This document shows, one piece after another, positions 54,847-62,434 of a stretch of 64,000 nucleotides of DNA. Position 1 is the stretch's first letter, and each line of letters begins with the position of its first letter. This DNA comes from JALOLG01 sp963776935. Lineage in GTDB: Bacteria > Actinomycetota > Acidimicrobiia > Acidimicrobiales > Ilumatobacteraceae. A model generated the notes under the pieces. It was not told the DNA's origin and ran no database searches. It saw only the letters and a program-made list of their open reading frames with translations. The stretch covers positions 248,001 through 312,000 of the forward strand of contig CAVZOP010000009.1 in the NCBI GenBank assembly GCA_963776935.1, given 5' to 3'. Position numbers and translations under genes: made by a program.

Positions 54847-55848
54847 TCATGGTGGCGGGGTCACCGCGCCCCCTCGCTGACAGCGCGAGTTGAGCAGCGA
54901 CACGAGGGCATAGATGGTCTCGGTGACCGGCATCGCCGTGTGGGTGAGCTGGCCGAGCTCGACGAACGATCCGACGAGCGGATCGATCTCCAAGGGGCGT
55001 CCGGCGAGGACGTCCTGCAGCATCGACGTCTTGTGATCGCCCACCTTCTCGGCACCGTCGATGCGCTGCTCGATCGACAGCCTGAGGTGCAGGCCGAGCT
55101 TCTCGGCGACCTCTGATGCCTCGGTCATGATCTGCGCGGCGAGCACCCTCGTCGACTGATGGCGACAGATCTCGGCGAGCGTCGCTCCGGTGAGGGCACT
55201 GATCGGGTTCATCGCCAGGTTGCCCCACGCCTTCACCCACAGGTGCGACCTGATGTCGGTCATGACGCGCGATTTGAACCCGGCACCGGTCAGCACCTGG
55301 GCGATCGTGGCGACACGCTCGGTTCGCTCACCGTCGAGCTCGCCGACAGGGAAACGATCGCCCTCGACGAGCCGGATGACTCCGGGGCCTTCCCGATCGG
55401 CGGCCGGGTAGGCGATCGACCCGACGATCCGCTCCGCCGGGATGTGGCGCTCGAGCGTCCCGTCCGGGTCGAGTGTCTGCAGGCGGTGACCCTCGAACGG
55501 CCCGGGATACTTCTGGAAGAACCACCACGGGACACCGTTCTGGAGGGGAACGACCACCGTGTCGTCGTGGTACAGCACCGACAGCCGGTCCGCGATGTCG
55601 GCGATCTGATGCGCCTTCAGCGCCAGCACGACAACGTCCTGCGGGCCCAGCAGGGTGAGGTCGTCGGACGCCACCACGTCCGGGGCGACGAGCACCGATC
55701 CGTCGGGTTCGACGAGTCGGAGGCCGTCCGAACGGATCGCGGCCAGGTTGTCGCCACGCGCGAGCACGCTGACTTCCTGACCCGAGATGGCGAGGCGAAC
55801 GGCCAACAAGCCACCGATCGCTCCGGCACCCACGACGCACACGCGCAC
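54847..55848 (-). CDS. Ketopantoate reductase (PanE/ApbA family)
   Basis: NADPH-dependent 2-dehydropantoate 2-reductase family protein, 333 residues and intact. Rossmann motif VCVVGAGAIGGLLAVRLA, then VVLALKAHQIADIAD, and the catalytic lysine region SHLWVKAWGNLAMNPISALT. The C-terminal domain carries KTSMLQDVLAGRPLEIDPLV, all as expected. GTG 55848 is 6 bases after TAACGT (leaderless). It may be true PanE of CoA biosynthesis or a paralogue; the gene is not next to panBC. Confidence 0.88.
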   Translation of the reverse strand: MRVCVVGAGAIGGLLAVRLAISGQEVSVLARGDNLAAIRSDGLRLVEPDGSVLVAPDVVASDDLTLLGPQDVVVLALKAHQIADIADRLSVLYHDDTVVVPLQNGVPWWFFQKYPGPFEGHRLQTLDPDGTLERHIPAERIVGSIAYPAADREGPGVIRLVEGDRFPVGELDGERTERVATIAQVLTGAGFKSRVMTDIRSHLWVKAWGNLAMNPISALTGATLAEICRHQSTRVLAAQIMTEASEVAEKLGLHLRLSIEQRIDGAEKVGDHKTSMLQDVLAGRPLEIDPLVGSFVELGQLTHTAMPVTETIYALVSLLNSRCQRGGAVTPPP

Positions 55849-55854
55849 CGGTCC

Positions 55855-55860
55855 ACGTTA
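55855..55860 (-). promoter_or_regulatory. TAACGT -10 element, leaderless
   Basis: TAACGT on the minus strand ends 6 bases before GTG 55848 of the PanE-like gene. Confidence 0.45.
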
Positions 55861-55944
55861 GATCAGCCACGTTGAGGGGCCGCTGCCGCGTTGCGCGATA
55901 GTGGCGAGCACCGGCGATACGGGCCGGACACACGTGCGACACCG

Positions 55945-57466
55945 ATGACCGACAGCAACATCACCCCCGAACCGGCCCCGCCGGACACCGTGGCGGCATT
56001 GCTGTCGCCCGAGGCGACCGGGCCGGCGCTCCTGACCGTCGGCGACGAGACGATGGAACACGCCGCGCTGCGTGGCGAGTTGGATCGTCTCGCGACGCAA
56101 CTGCGCCGGGCCGGACTCGGACCCAACGACCGAATCGCGATCGTGTTGCCCAACGGACCCGAGATGGCGCTGGTGTTGTTGGCGGCGATGTCGGTCGGCT
56201 GCGCAGCCCCGCTCAACCCCAAGTACCGCGAGGACGAGTTCCGCTTCTATCTCGACGATCTTCACGCCGCGGCGCTCATCACCAGCGACGGTGGAGCGCC
56301 TGCGGCACACGCGGCGGCGCCAGAGGGAACGATCGCGATCGCCGTGCGCGGCGAGGGTCTGTCGATCGATCTCGCCGGTCCGTCGATCGTCGAGCCCTCG
56401 TCCATCGGTCGACGACCGACAGCCGACGACCAGGTGCTCGTGCTGCACACGTCGGGCACCACGTCGCGGCCCAAGATCGTGCCGTTGCGCCAGCGCAACC
56501 TGGCCCGGTCGGCGCGCAACATCGCCGCGTCGCTCGAGCTCACCGCATCCGATCGCTCGCTCAACGTGATGCCGCTGTTCCACATCCACGGGATCATGGC
56601 CGGGCTCCTCGCACCACTGTCGGCCGGCGGATCGGTCGTGTGCACTCCCGGCGTTCGACGCGTTCAAGTTCCACCAGTGGCTCGATGTCCTGCGACCCAC
56701 GTACTACAGCGCCGTGCCGACGATGCACCAGATGGTGCTGGCGCGCGCCCCCGCCCCGCGTCCCACGACGCTCCGTTTCATTCGCTCGTCGTCGGCCTCG
56801 CTGCCGGGTCCCGTCCTCGAGGAGCTCCAAGCGCTGTTCGAGGTTCCCGTGATCGAGTCCTACGGGATGACCGAGGCCTCGCACCAGATGACGTGCAACC
56901 CCCTGCCCCCAGCGGTGGCGAAGCCGGGCTCGGTGGGTCTCGCGGCCGGCATCGAGGTGGCGATCCTCGACGCCAAGAACCGAGTGCTGCCGCCCGGTGA
57001 GCGCGGCGAGGTGTCGATCAAGGGCGCCACCATCGTCGACGGGTACGAGAACAACCCGACCGCCAACGAGGCCGCGTTCACGGACGGCTGGTTCCGAACC
57101 GGCGACGAGGGCATGCTCGACGAGGACGGCTACCTCTTCCTCACCGGCCGGTTGAAGGAGCAGATCAGCCGTGGCGGCGAGAAGATCTCGCCGATCGAGG
57201 TCGACGAGGTGCTGCTCCGGCATCCCGCCGTCGCCGAGGCGTGCACGTTCGCCATCCCCCACGACAAGCTCGGCGAGGAGGTCGGCGCCGCGGTCGTGCT
57301 CGTCGAGGGACAGGACGCCAGCGAGCGCGACCTGCGGACGTTCCTCAACGACCGGCTGGCCGCGTTCAAGGTGCCGCGGCGGATCGTGTTCGTCGCCGAG
57401 ATCCCCAAGGGAGCCACCGGCAAGATCCAACGCATCGGTCTCGCCGACAAGCTCGACCTCGGATGA
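55945..57466 (+). CDS. AMP-binding acyl-CoA ligase, apparent frameshift
   Basis: ANL-superfamily ligase of about 507 residues, similar to oxalate-CoA ligase or FadD-type enzymes. P-loop VLHTSGTTSRPKIVPL, NVMPLFHIHGIMAGLLAPL, VIESYGMTEASHQM, GWFRTGDEGMLDEDGYLFLT, RGGEKISPIEVDEVL and the catalytic lysine in GATGKIQRIGLADKL. Near 56649 a one-base shift links VVCTPG to AFDAFKFHQWLD. The H-I-H-G motif and PNGPEMA opening resemble oxalyl-CoA synthetase; oxalate is one plausible substrate, but this is a weak guess. It stands alone on the plus strand. Confidence 0.87.
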
Positions 57467-57468
57467 AC

Positions 57469-57483
57469 CGCCGGCGTCCGGCG
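57469..57483. terminator. Hairpin between convergent genes
   Basis: CGCCGG-CGT-CCGGCG, 6-bp arms and a 3-base loop, starts 2 bases after the CoA-ligase stop and ends 5 bases before the stop of the convergent repeat protein. Confidence 0.45.
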
Positions 57484-57488
57484 TGGCG

Positions 57489-57864
57489 TCAGTCGCCCAT
57501 CGTGTTGCAGGCCCCGGAGTCGTTGCCAACAGGGGTCCAGCTGTGCTGATGCTGCCCGGTCGGCGCGATTCTCCGGGTTCAGGGTGTGCTGGTACAGGCC
57601 GTCGCCGGCGTCGTCGGGGCTCCAGCTGTGTTGGAACTGCCCGTCGACCGCCTCGGGTGGGTTCCAGGTGTGCTGGTACTGCCCGTCGACGGCGTCGGAG
57701 GGGTTCCAGGTGTGCTGGTACTCGCCGACGACGACGCCCTGAGGGTGCCAGATCTGGCAGTCCGGCGCGTCGTCGCCGGCGCCGGAGACGGTGCCCTGGA
57801 TCGCGATCACCGCCACGGCGGCGATGCCGAGCGCGGCGATGCGTTGCTTGGTCGAGGGTTTCAT
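57489..57864 (-). CDS. Small secreted/anchored QHxWNP-repeat protein, apparent frameshift
   Basis: A protein of about 124 residues that I cannot place in any family. The first approximately 25 residues (MKPSTKQRIAALGIAAVAVI) form a signal peptide or anchor. Then come a single Cys (DAPDCQIWHPQG) and five consecutive 14-residue repeats, GEYQHTWNPSDAVD-like, with consensus G-x-(Y/F)-Q-H-(T/S)-(W/L)-(N/S/T)-P. A frameshift near 57556 must be repaired to read the fifth repeat (RQHQHSWTPVGNDS) and the end SGACNTMGD. The two cysteines bracket the repeats. His/Trp spacing suggests ligand, metal or sugar binding (inference). Confidence 0.72.
57516..57726 (-). repeat. Five tandem 42-bp coding repeats
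   Basis: The repeats of the QHxWNP protein are 42 bp each. Units two and three on the DNA are the most similar (shared GTTCCAGGTGTGCTGGTA on the plus strand), and the outer ones have diverged more. The repeat region encodes five 14-residue units. Confidence 0.75.
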
Positions 57865-57967
57865 GGCGCGATGCCTTTCTCGTTCGGGGTGCGGAATGGT
57901 CCGACGAGGCAACAGTGCGCCCACCTCCTTGCCGGAGGCATGCAAGCGGCTTGCGCGACGCTTGAAA

Positions 57968-57990
57968 GGGCGCGGTCGCCGAGCGCGCCC
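57968..57990 (-). terminator. GC hairpin followed by TTTC after the FAD oxidoreductase
   Basis: GGGCGCG (57968-57974) and CGCGCCC (57984-57990) are perfect 7-bp arms with a 9-base loop, lying 55 bases past the stop of the FAD gene on the minus strand and followed there by TTTCAAG. This is the best intrinsic-terminator candidate in the window. Confidence 0.55.
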
Positions 57991-58045
57991 AGAGAACGCC
58001 GCGGCCCGACGATGCTGGTAGGGGGTGTCGCGCCTGGTCAGGCAG

Positions 58046-59479
58046 CTAGTCGAACGCGCGTGCCTCGTTGACCGCTTGCCAGTGGATCGACTCTTCCAGC
58101 CCGGAGTCCGGGCCCGTACTGCTGCCCTCGTCGCCCCGCGGGGTCGGCCGGTCGACGATGCCGCCCTGCTTCACGAGCTGTGCCTGCAGCGCGGCGATGT
58201 CGACGTCGCGCACGTCGATGCCGCCGTCCACGGCCTGCACCGCCGCCACCCCTGCTGCTTCACCCATCACCCAGCACTCCGGGATCTCGCGCAGCGCGGC
58301 GTGTGACGCGGTGTCGGCCGAGAGGTTGCGACCCGCCGCCAGGAGACCGTTCGTGCTCGCGGGGAGCAGGCTGCGGTAGGGGATCTCGAGCGTCGGATAG
58401 CTCGGCGTCATGCCGGGACACAGGCCGATGCTGTCGGGATATCCGCCGTCGTCGCGCCAATGATCGATCGTGATCCGCTCCGCACCGACGAGCCGCCTGG
58501 CGTGGCGTGTGCCGACCTGGGATGCGGTGTCGAGGATCCAGGCCCGTTCGAAACCCGGCACGTTCTCGCGAAAGAACGTCAAGCCCTTGCGGGCGACGTC
58601 CCGCGAGATGAACTCCACCTCGGTGAGATCGGCGACGTTGAGCGCGGAGTAGCCCGACATCTTCGGCGTGAGGAACAGCGCCACCGAGTCGTACGGCGTC
58701 GGGTGCGCCAGGAGGGAGATGCCTTCGCGGGACGCCCGCTGCATGGTCTCGCTGAACTCGGTCTGACGCAGCATCCGGAAATCCAGATAGCGGCGCATGT
58801 CGACGTTGCCGAAGCGAAAGCTCGTGGTGAGGCGGGCGTGTGCGCTCTCGCCGTCGAAGTCGTCGTCGAACCCGGCCCCCGCCATCGCGAACACGTCGCC
58901 GTCGCCGGTGCAGTCGATGACGACGGGCGCCGTGAGCGCGAACCGCCCTTGCTTGCTCTCGAAGATCACGCCCTCGACCCTGTTGTCGCGGACGATGGCT
59001 GCCACGACCCAACAGTGCATGAGCGTGTGGACGTTCGACTCGCGCACGATGTCGTTGGTGACGAGCTTCAGAACCTCGGGATCCACGGTCGGCGACCAGT
59101 GCACCGTGTCGCGCAACGCTGCCGTGCGGACGCGCCAGTAGGCGGCTTCGACGGGGTTCTTGGAACCCCAGATCTCGGGACTCGGTCCGAGGGTCGCGTC
59201 CGGGCCGCACCGGTCGATGAGCTCGGCGCCGACGCCGGCCACGAGGAGGTTCCCGTCCCAGTCGGTCATCCGGTCGATCCACGACACGAGGCCGCCGGTC
59301 GACAGCCCACCCAGGTGGTTGTACCGCTCGACCAGCACCGTGTCGGCCCCGAGGCGGCCGGCTGCCACGGCGGCCGCCGTGCCCGCCGGCCCGCCGCCGA
59401 TGACCAGCACATCGCAGCTGCCGTAGACCGGGGTGGACCGCGCAGGCTCGTCGACAGACGCACCCGGTTGAGACTTCAC
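58046..59479 (-). CDS. FAD-dependent oxidoreductase (FAD_oxidored family)
   Basis: A flavoprotein of about 477 residues. The dinucleotide motif is VLVIGGGPAGTAAAVAAGRL, then LVERYNHLGGLSTGGLVSWI, the mid-chain VVIDCTGDGDVFAMAGAGFD, and the C-terminal GLLAAGRNLSADTASHAALR with MGEAAGVAAVQAV. This matches FAD-dependent oxidoreductases often linked to sugar or amino-acid-derived catabolism. GTG 59479 is preferred because GAGGAG lies 6 bases before it; ATG 59536 would add 19 residues. It follows the DapA-like gene after about 100 bases. Confidence 0.86.
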   Translation of the reverse strand: MKSQPGASVDEPARSTPVYGSCDVLVIGGGPAGTAAAVAAGRLGADTVLVERYNHLGGLSTGGLVSWIDRMTDWDGNLLVAGVGAELIDRCGPDATLGPSPEIWGSKNPVEAAYWRVRTAALRDTVHWSPTVDPEVLKLVTNDIVRESNVHTLMHCWVVAAIVRDNRVEGVIFESKQGRFALTAPVVIDCTGDGDVFAMAGAGFDDDFDGESAHARLTTSFRFGNVDMRRYLDFRMLRQTEFSETMQRASREGISLLAHPTPYDSVALFLTPKMSGYSALNVADLTEVEFISRDVARKGLTFFRENVPGFERAWILDTASQVGTRHARRLVGAERITIDHWRDDGGYPDSIGLCPGMTPSYPTLEIPYRSLLPASTNGLLAAGRNLSADTASHAALREIPECWVMGEAAGVAAVQAVDGGIDVRDVDIAALQAQLVKQGGIVDRPTPRGDEGSSTGPDSGLEESIHWQAVNEARAFD

Positions 59480-59582
59480 GATCCGCTCCTCGGTGATGGT
59501 GGTGACCGTGTACGAGTCTGCCCGATCCGCGCCCATGGACCGGCGCCCACGGGGCCCTCGGTTTCGGGCGGGGTGAGCGACG

Positions 59583-60593
59583 TCACATCGGGAGGCGGCC
59601 GACGTAGAAGGCTTCGTCAGGGTCGTCGGTGGGCGTGAGCCCGGCGAGTTGCAGGCCGCGGCGCAGCGCTGCGATGTCGCGGTCGTAGACGCGGCTGGTG
59701 GGATGGCGGATCGGTCCGCCGTTGTAGCCCATCAGCCAGCCCTCGGCCTTCCACATCATGCGGTTGATGCTTCCGTTCGAGAAGTTGGGCACGCTCGCGA
59801 ACGCCTTGCGTGCCGGGTCGAGTTGATGGAACGTGGCGGTGGCCTCGTCGAACCGGCCCTCCTGGATCATGGTGAACACCCGGGGGAGCGTGTCGCCGAA
59901 GTAGGCGCCGTAGTTCGTGCCGCAGAACGGGATCGGGATGAGCTGGGCGAGCGGGATGTACTCGTGCTCCATCGGGCAGGAGATCACCACCTCGCGGTGG
60001 AAGGCGCGATGGACCTCGATGAGGCCCATGATGTTGGGGTTGCCGCCTTCGGCCTTGATGGCTGCGACGTTCGGGCAGTCGTCGACGAGGCGGCGCAGGA
60101 GCGGCACCGGGATGTCGGCGGGATGGAGCCGCGAGAACCCCCAACTCGGGATCGGGAAGAGCATCACGGCGAGGTTCGTGGCATCGCAGATCGCCCTGGT
60201 GTAGTCGTACACATCGTCGAGCGAGCAGGGGCGGAAGTACGGGGGGTAGCCGAGGAGCACGAGTTCCGCGCCCGCCGACTCGGCCCGGGCGACGGCATCG
60301 AGGTTCTCGTCGAGATTGTTGAACACGGCGTGGTGGATGATGATCAACCGTCCGGCTGCCTGGTCGACCATCATCGCCACCGACTGTTCGTACTCCTCGA
60401 TGCTCATCACGACCTCGGACACGGCCAGGGTCCCGGTGAAGCCGTGGGCGATGCACGTCTCGACGTCGTGGCGAATCGCCCGTTCGTTGAGCCGCTTGAA
60501 GTCAGAGGTCACGGTCGGGATGACGACGTTGGCAACACCTTCGAGATGTTCGCGGGCCCAGTCTCGAGCCTCACCTTTCGTGTACGTGGCCAT
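59583..60593 (-). CDS. DapA/DHDPS-family aldolase or lyase with altered active site
   Basis: A 336-residue protein of the class I aldolase DHDPS/NAL superfamily. The Schiff-base lysine is K180 in VAAIKAEGGNPN. The usual proton-relay Tyr is replaced by Phe146 in LAVMLFPIPSWGF, and in the TT pair the second Thr is Leu56 (TGTLAVSE). It is therefore unlikely to make dihydrodipicolinate and may cleave or decarboxylate another keto acid. ATG 60593 follows AAAGGACTGAAC, 2 bases after the OCD-like stop. Confidence 0.85.
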   Translation of the reverse strand: MATYTKGEARDWAREHLEGVANVVIPTVTSDFKRLNERAIRHDVETCIAHGFTGTLAVSEVVMSIEEYEQSVAMMVDQAAGRLIIIHHAVFNNLDENLDAVARAESAGAELVLLGYPPYFRPCSLDDVYDYTRAICDATNLAVMLFPIPSWGFSRLHPADIPVPLLRRLVDDCPNVAAIKAEGGNPNIMGLIEVHRAFHREVVISCPMEHEYIPLAQLIPIPFCGTNYGAYFGDTLPRVFTMIQEGRFDEATATFHQLDPARKAFASVPNFSNGSINRMMWKAEGWLMGYNGGPIRHPTSRVYDRDIAALRRGLQLAGLTPTDDPDEAFYVGRLPM

Positions 60594-60595
60594 GT

Positions 60596-61591
60596 TCAGT
60601 CCTTTGTCTCGAAGGCGATCGGGAGTTCGGTCGCGAGTCCGGCGTGGAGGGCGTTGGTCAGCACGAGCTGGGCGACGACGATGTCCTGAAGGCCGCTGCC
60701 GACCGACTTGAACATCAGGTTCACCGCGGCGTCGACGCGTTGATCGCAGGCGCCGCTCAGCAGGTCGGTCAGGCTCACCGCCTTGTGGCGGAACTCGATC
60801 CCGGCGGCTGTTGCGGCGATCATGTCGCCGGTGCTGTCGAGTACCTCGTTGAGCACGTCACACACGATGAGGTCGGCGCGCTCCACGACGCTCACGTCGA
60901 TCTCTCGCTGTTGCGGGACGGTCGAGCCGATCGAAGCCACGACGGCGCCGGGTGCGAGCCACTCTCCATAGACGATCGGTGCCTCGCCACGCGAGCGGGC
61001 GGCGGCGATCACCACGTCGGCGCTCGTGATCGCCTCCAGCGGGGTTTCCGCAGCGCGAGCCGGTACTCCGAGCTCGTCGGAGACAGCAGCGGCGAATGCG
61101 GCGCGGCGGTGCGGCGTCGGGCTGAAGACGGCGACGTTGCTCAGCTCACGGATGCTGGCGAGGGCACGCGTGTGCATCGTGGCTTCGAAGCCGCTGCCCA
61201 ACACGGCGAGGCGCAGCGGCCGCCGGGGTGCCAGGCGGTCGAGTGCCAGGGCGGAGGTGGCGGCGGTGCGCAGCCCGGTGATGACGTTCCCATCGAGGAA
61301 GGCGGCGATCGAGCCGGTCTGCCGATCGAACAACACGATCACGTACTCGACCCGTGGCGGGCTGGTGGTGCCGGGGCTCCCCATCAACTTGGCACCGAAG
61401 TACCTGCTCCCGGACGGCATCGATGGCAGCACCCGCAGCCACGCCGATCCTTCGCCGGCGATCGACCGCGGTGGAGTCGCGCTCGCCGAGTTGACGGTGC
61501 CGTAGGCAACTCGGAGCGCGTCCACGGCATCGGCCCAACGGAACACCGTGCGGGCCGCATCGGCCGACACGAACACGGGCGTGCCACTCAC
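60596..61591 (-). CDS. Ornithine cyclodeaminase / mu-crystallin family protein
   Basis: A 331-residue NAD-binding protein: SGTPVFVSADAARTVFRWAD, VEYVIVLFDRQTGSIAAFLD, NVITGLRTAATSALALDRLA, and the Rossmann motif RLAVLGSGFEATMHTRALAS followed by SVAVF-like strands and SADVVIAAARSRGEAP. Activities in the family include ornithine cyclodeaminase, ketimine reductase and imino-acid reductase. I use GTG 61591; an in-frame GTG at 61663 overlaps the TetR stop but would place the operator at 61614-61628 inside the coding region. Upstream of DapA-like and FAD genes, probably one operon. Confidence 0.86.
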   Translation of the reverse strand: MSGTPVFVSADAARTVFRWADAVDALRVAYGTVNSASATPPRSIAGEGSAWLRVLPSMPSGSRYFGAKLMGSPGTTSPPRVEYVIVLFDRQTGSIAAFLDGNVITGLRTAATSALALDRLAPRRPLRLAVLGSGFEATMHTRALASIRELSNVAVFSPTPHRRAAFAAAVSDELGVPARAAETPLEAITSADVVIAAARSRGEAPIVYGEWLAPGAVVASIGSTVPQQREIDVSVVERADLIVCDVLNEVLDSTGDMIAATAAGIEFRHKAVSLTDLLSGACDQRVDAAVNLMFKSVGSGLQDIVVAQLVLTNALHAGLATELPIAFETKD

Positions 61592-61613
61592 GTGCGGCAC
61601 CGGAAGGAGTTGC

Positions 61614-61628
61614 GAGACGCATCGTCTC
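61614..61628. promoter_or_regulatory. TetR-type palindrome upstream of the OCD gene
   Basis: GAGACG-CAT-CGTCTC is a perfect 15-bp palindrome with 6-bp arms, 22 bases upstream of GTG 61591. On the minus strand GGTATCT directly precedes it and may be a weak -10. It is a good binding site for the adjacent TetR. Confidence 0.55.
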
Positions 61629-61659
61629 AGATACCATCCTCGACCGAGCACCTCGCGGC

Positions 61660-62289
61660 TCACGGCGTTGCCGGCTCGAACGTCGGGGGCGGAGCGCCGA
61701 GCAGCCGGTACACGTAGCCGAGATGGGAATGGACGAACGTGTCGTCCAGCGGTGAATGGCCGACGAGCAGCCGCATGTAGATGGGCGCGTAGAGGAGGTC
61801 GGAGAGCACCTCGATGTCGCTCGGTGCAGGGATGCGCCCCTCGCGACGCCACTGCTCGAGGACCTCGCGCACGACAGCGCGCCGGCCGTAGTGGAAGCGC
61901 TCCCTGAACTCGCGGAGCACGGCCGGGTCGGCCTGTCCTTCGGCGATGATCTGGGCGACGATGCGGCCGGACCATCCGGCGTATTCGCGCACCAGCGCCC
62001 CGAAGTGGACCGCCAAGGCGTCGGCGGGCGGCAGATCACGGGGCATCGGCGTCCTCACGATGTGGTGCTCGATGAAGGCGTCGATGACGACCAGTGCCTT
62101 GGAATCCCACCAGCGGTAGATCGTGGCCTTGCCGACGCCGGCCTGGCGGGCGATGGCCTCGATGCTGAGGGACTGGACCGTCCCGTGCTCGAGCAGCTGG
62201 ATGGTTGCCTGGAGGATGTTCCGGCGGGTCGTCTCACTGCGGGGACGGCCTGCCCGACGCGGCGCCGCCCGAGTGGCCTGTGTGGTCAT
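61660..62289 (-). CDS. TetR family regulator of the P450/OCD cluster
   Basis: A 209-residue TetR protein. N-terminus RRAGRPRSETTRRNILQATI and helix-turn-helix SIEAIARQAGVGKATIYRWW, then a C-terminal ligand domain ending EPATP. ATG 62289 has CGGAGAAGCG just upstream. It diverges from the P450 gene across a 145-base region holding three 16-bp iterons and a promoter dyad, and its stop is close to a palindrome before the OCD gene. It likely represses both directions, with the substrate as inducer. Confidence 0.9.
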   Translation of the reverse strand: MTTQATRAAPRRAGRPRSETTRRNILQATIQLLEHGTVQSLSIEAIARQAGVGKATIYRWWDSKALVVIDAFIEHHIVRTPMPRDLPPADALAVHFGALVREYAGWSGRIVAQIIAEGQADPAVLREFRERFHYGRRAVVREVLEQWRREGRIPAPSDIEVLSDLLYAPIYMRLLVGHSPLDDTFVHSHLGYVYRLLGAPPPTFEPATP

Positions 62290-62307
62290 CGCTTCTCCGA
62301 ACTGCCG

Positions 62308-62354
62308 TGTTGATGATCGACCATGTTGATGATCGACCGTGTTGTTGATCGAGC
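62308..62354. repeat. Three 16-bp iterons between TetR and P450
   Basis: TGTTGATGATCGACC occurs at 62308-62322 and exactly again at 62324-62338; a third copy, TGTTGTTGATCGAGC (two changes), is at 62340-62354. The constant 16-bp period (about 1.5 helical turns) suggests stacked binding of a regulator. Confidence 0.65.
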
Positions 62355-62373
62355 AGGTGATGTTCGCCGGCGC

Positions 62374-62404
62374 TCTCGACATTACGAGACGGAGCGACTA
62401 GATT
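62374..62404 (+). promoter_or_regulatory. P450 promoter with overlapping dyad
   Basis: TCGACA (62376-62381), 17-bp spacer and TAGATT (62399-62404), followed 30 bases later by ATG 62435 with AAAGGGG. The dyad TCTCG-N6-CGAGA (62374-62389) covers the -35 box, an operator arrangement. Confidence 0.6.
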
Positions 62405-62434
62405 CAACCACCTGACAGCCGAAAGGGGAATGCG

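Noticed and set aside
57516..57726. 42-bp tandem repeats as a possible CRISPR array or minisatellite
   Set aside because: There are no unique spacers between units, and the repeats keep frame and a conserved protein motif.
61660..61663. GTG 61663 as start of the OCD-like gene (GTGA overlap with TetR)
   Set aside because: It would add 24 residues with no family counterpart and place a perfect 15-bp palindrome and possible -10 inside the coding region; GTG 61591 fits the family length, though the longer form cannot be excluded.
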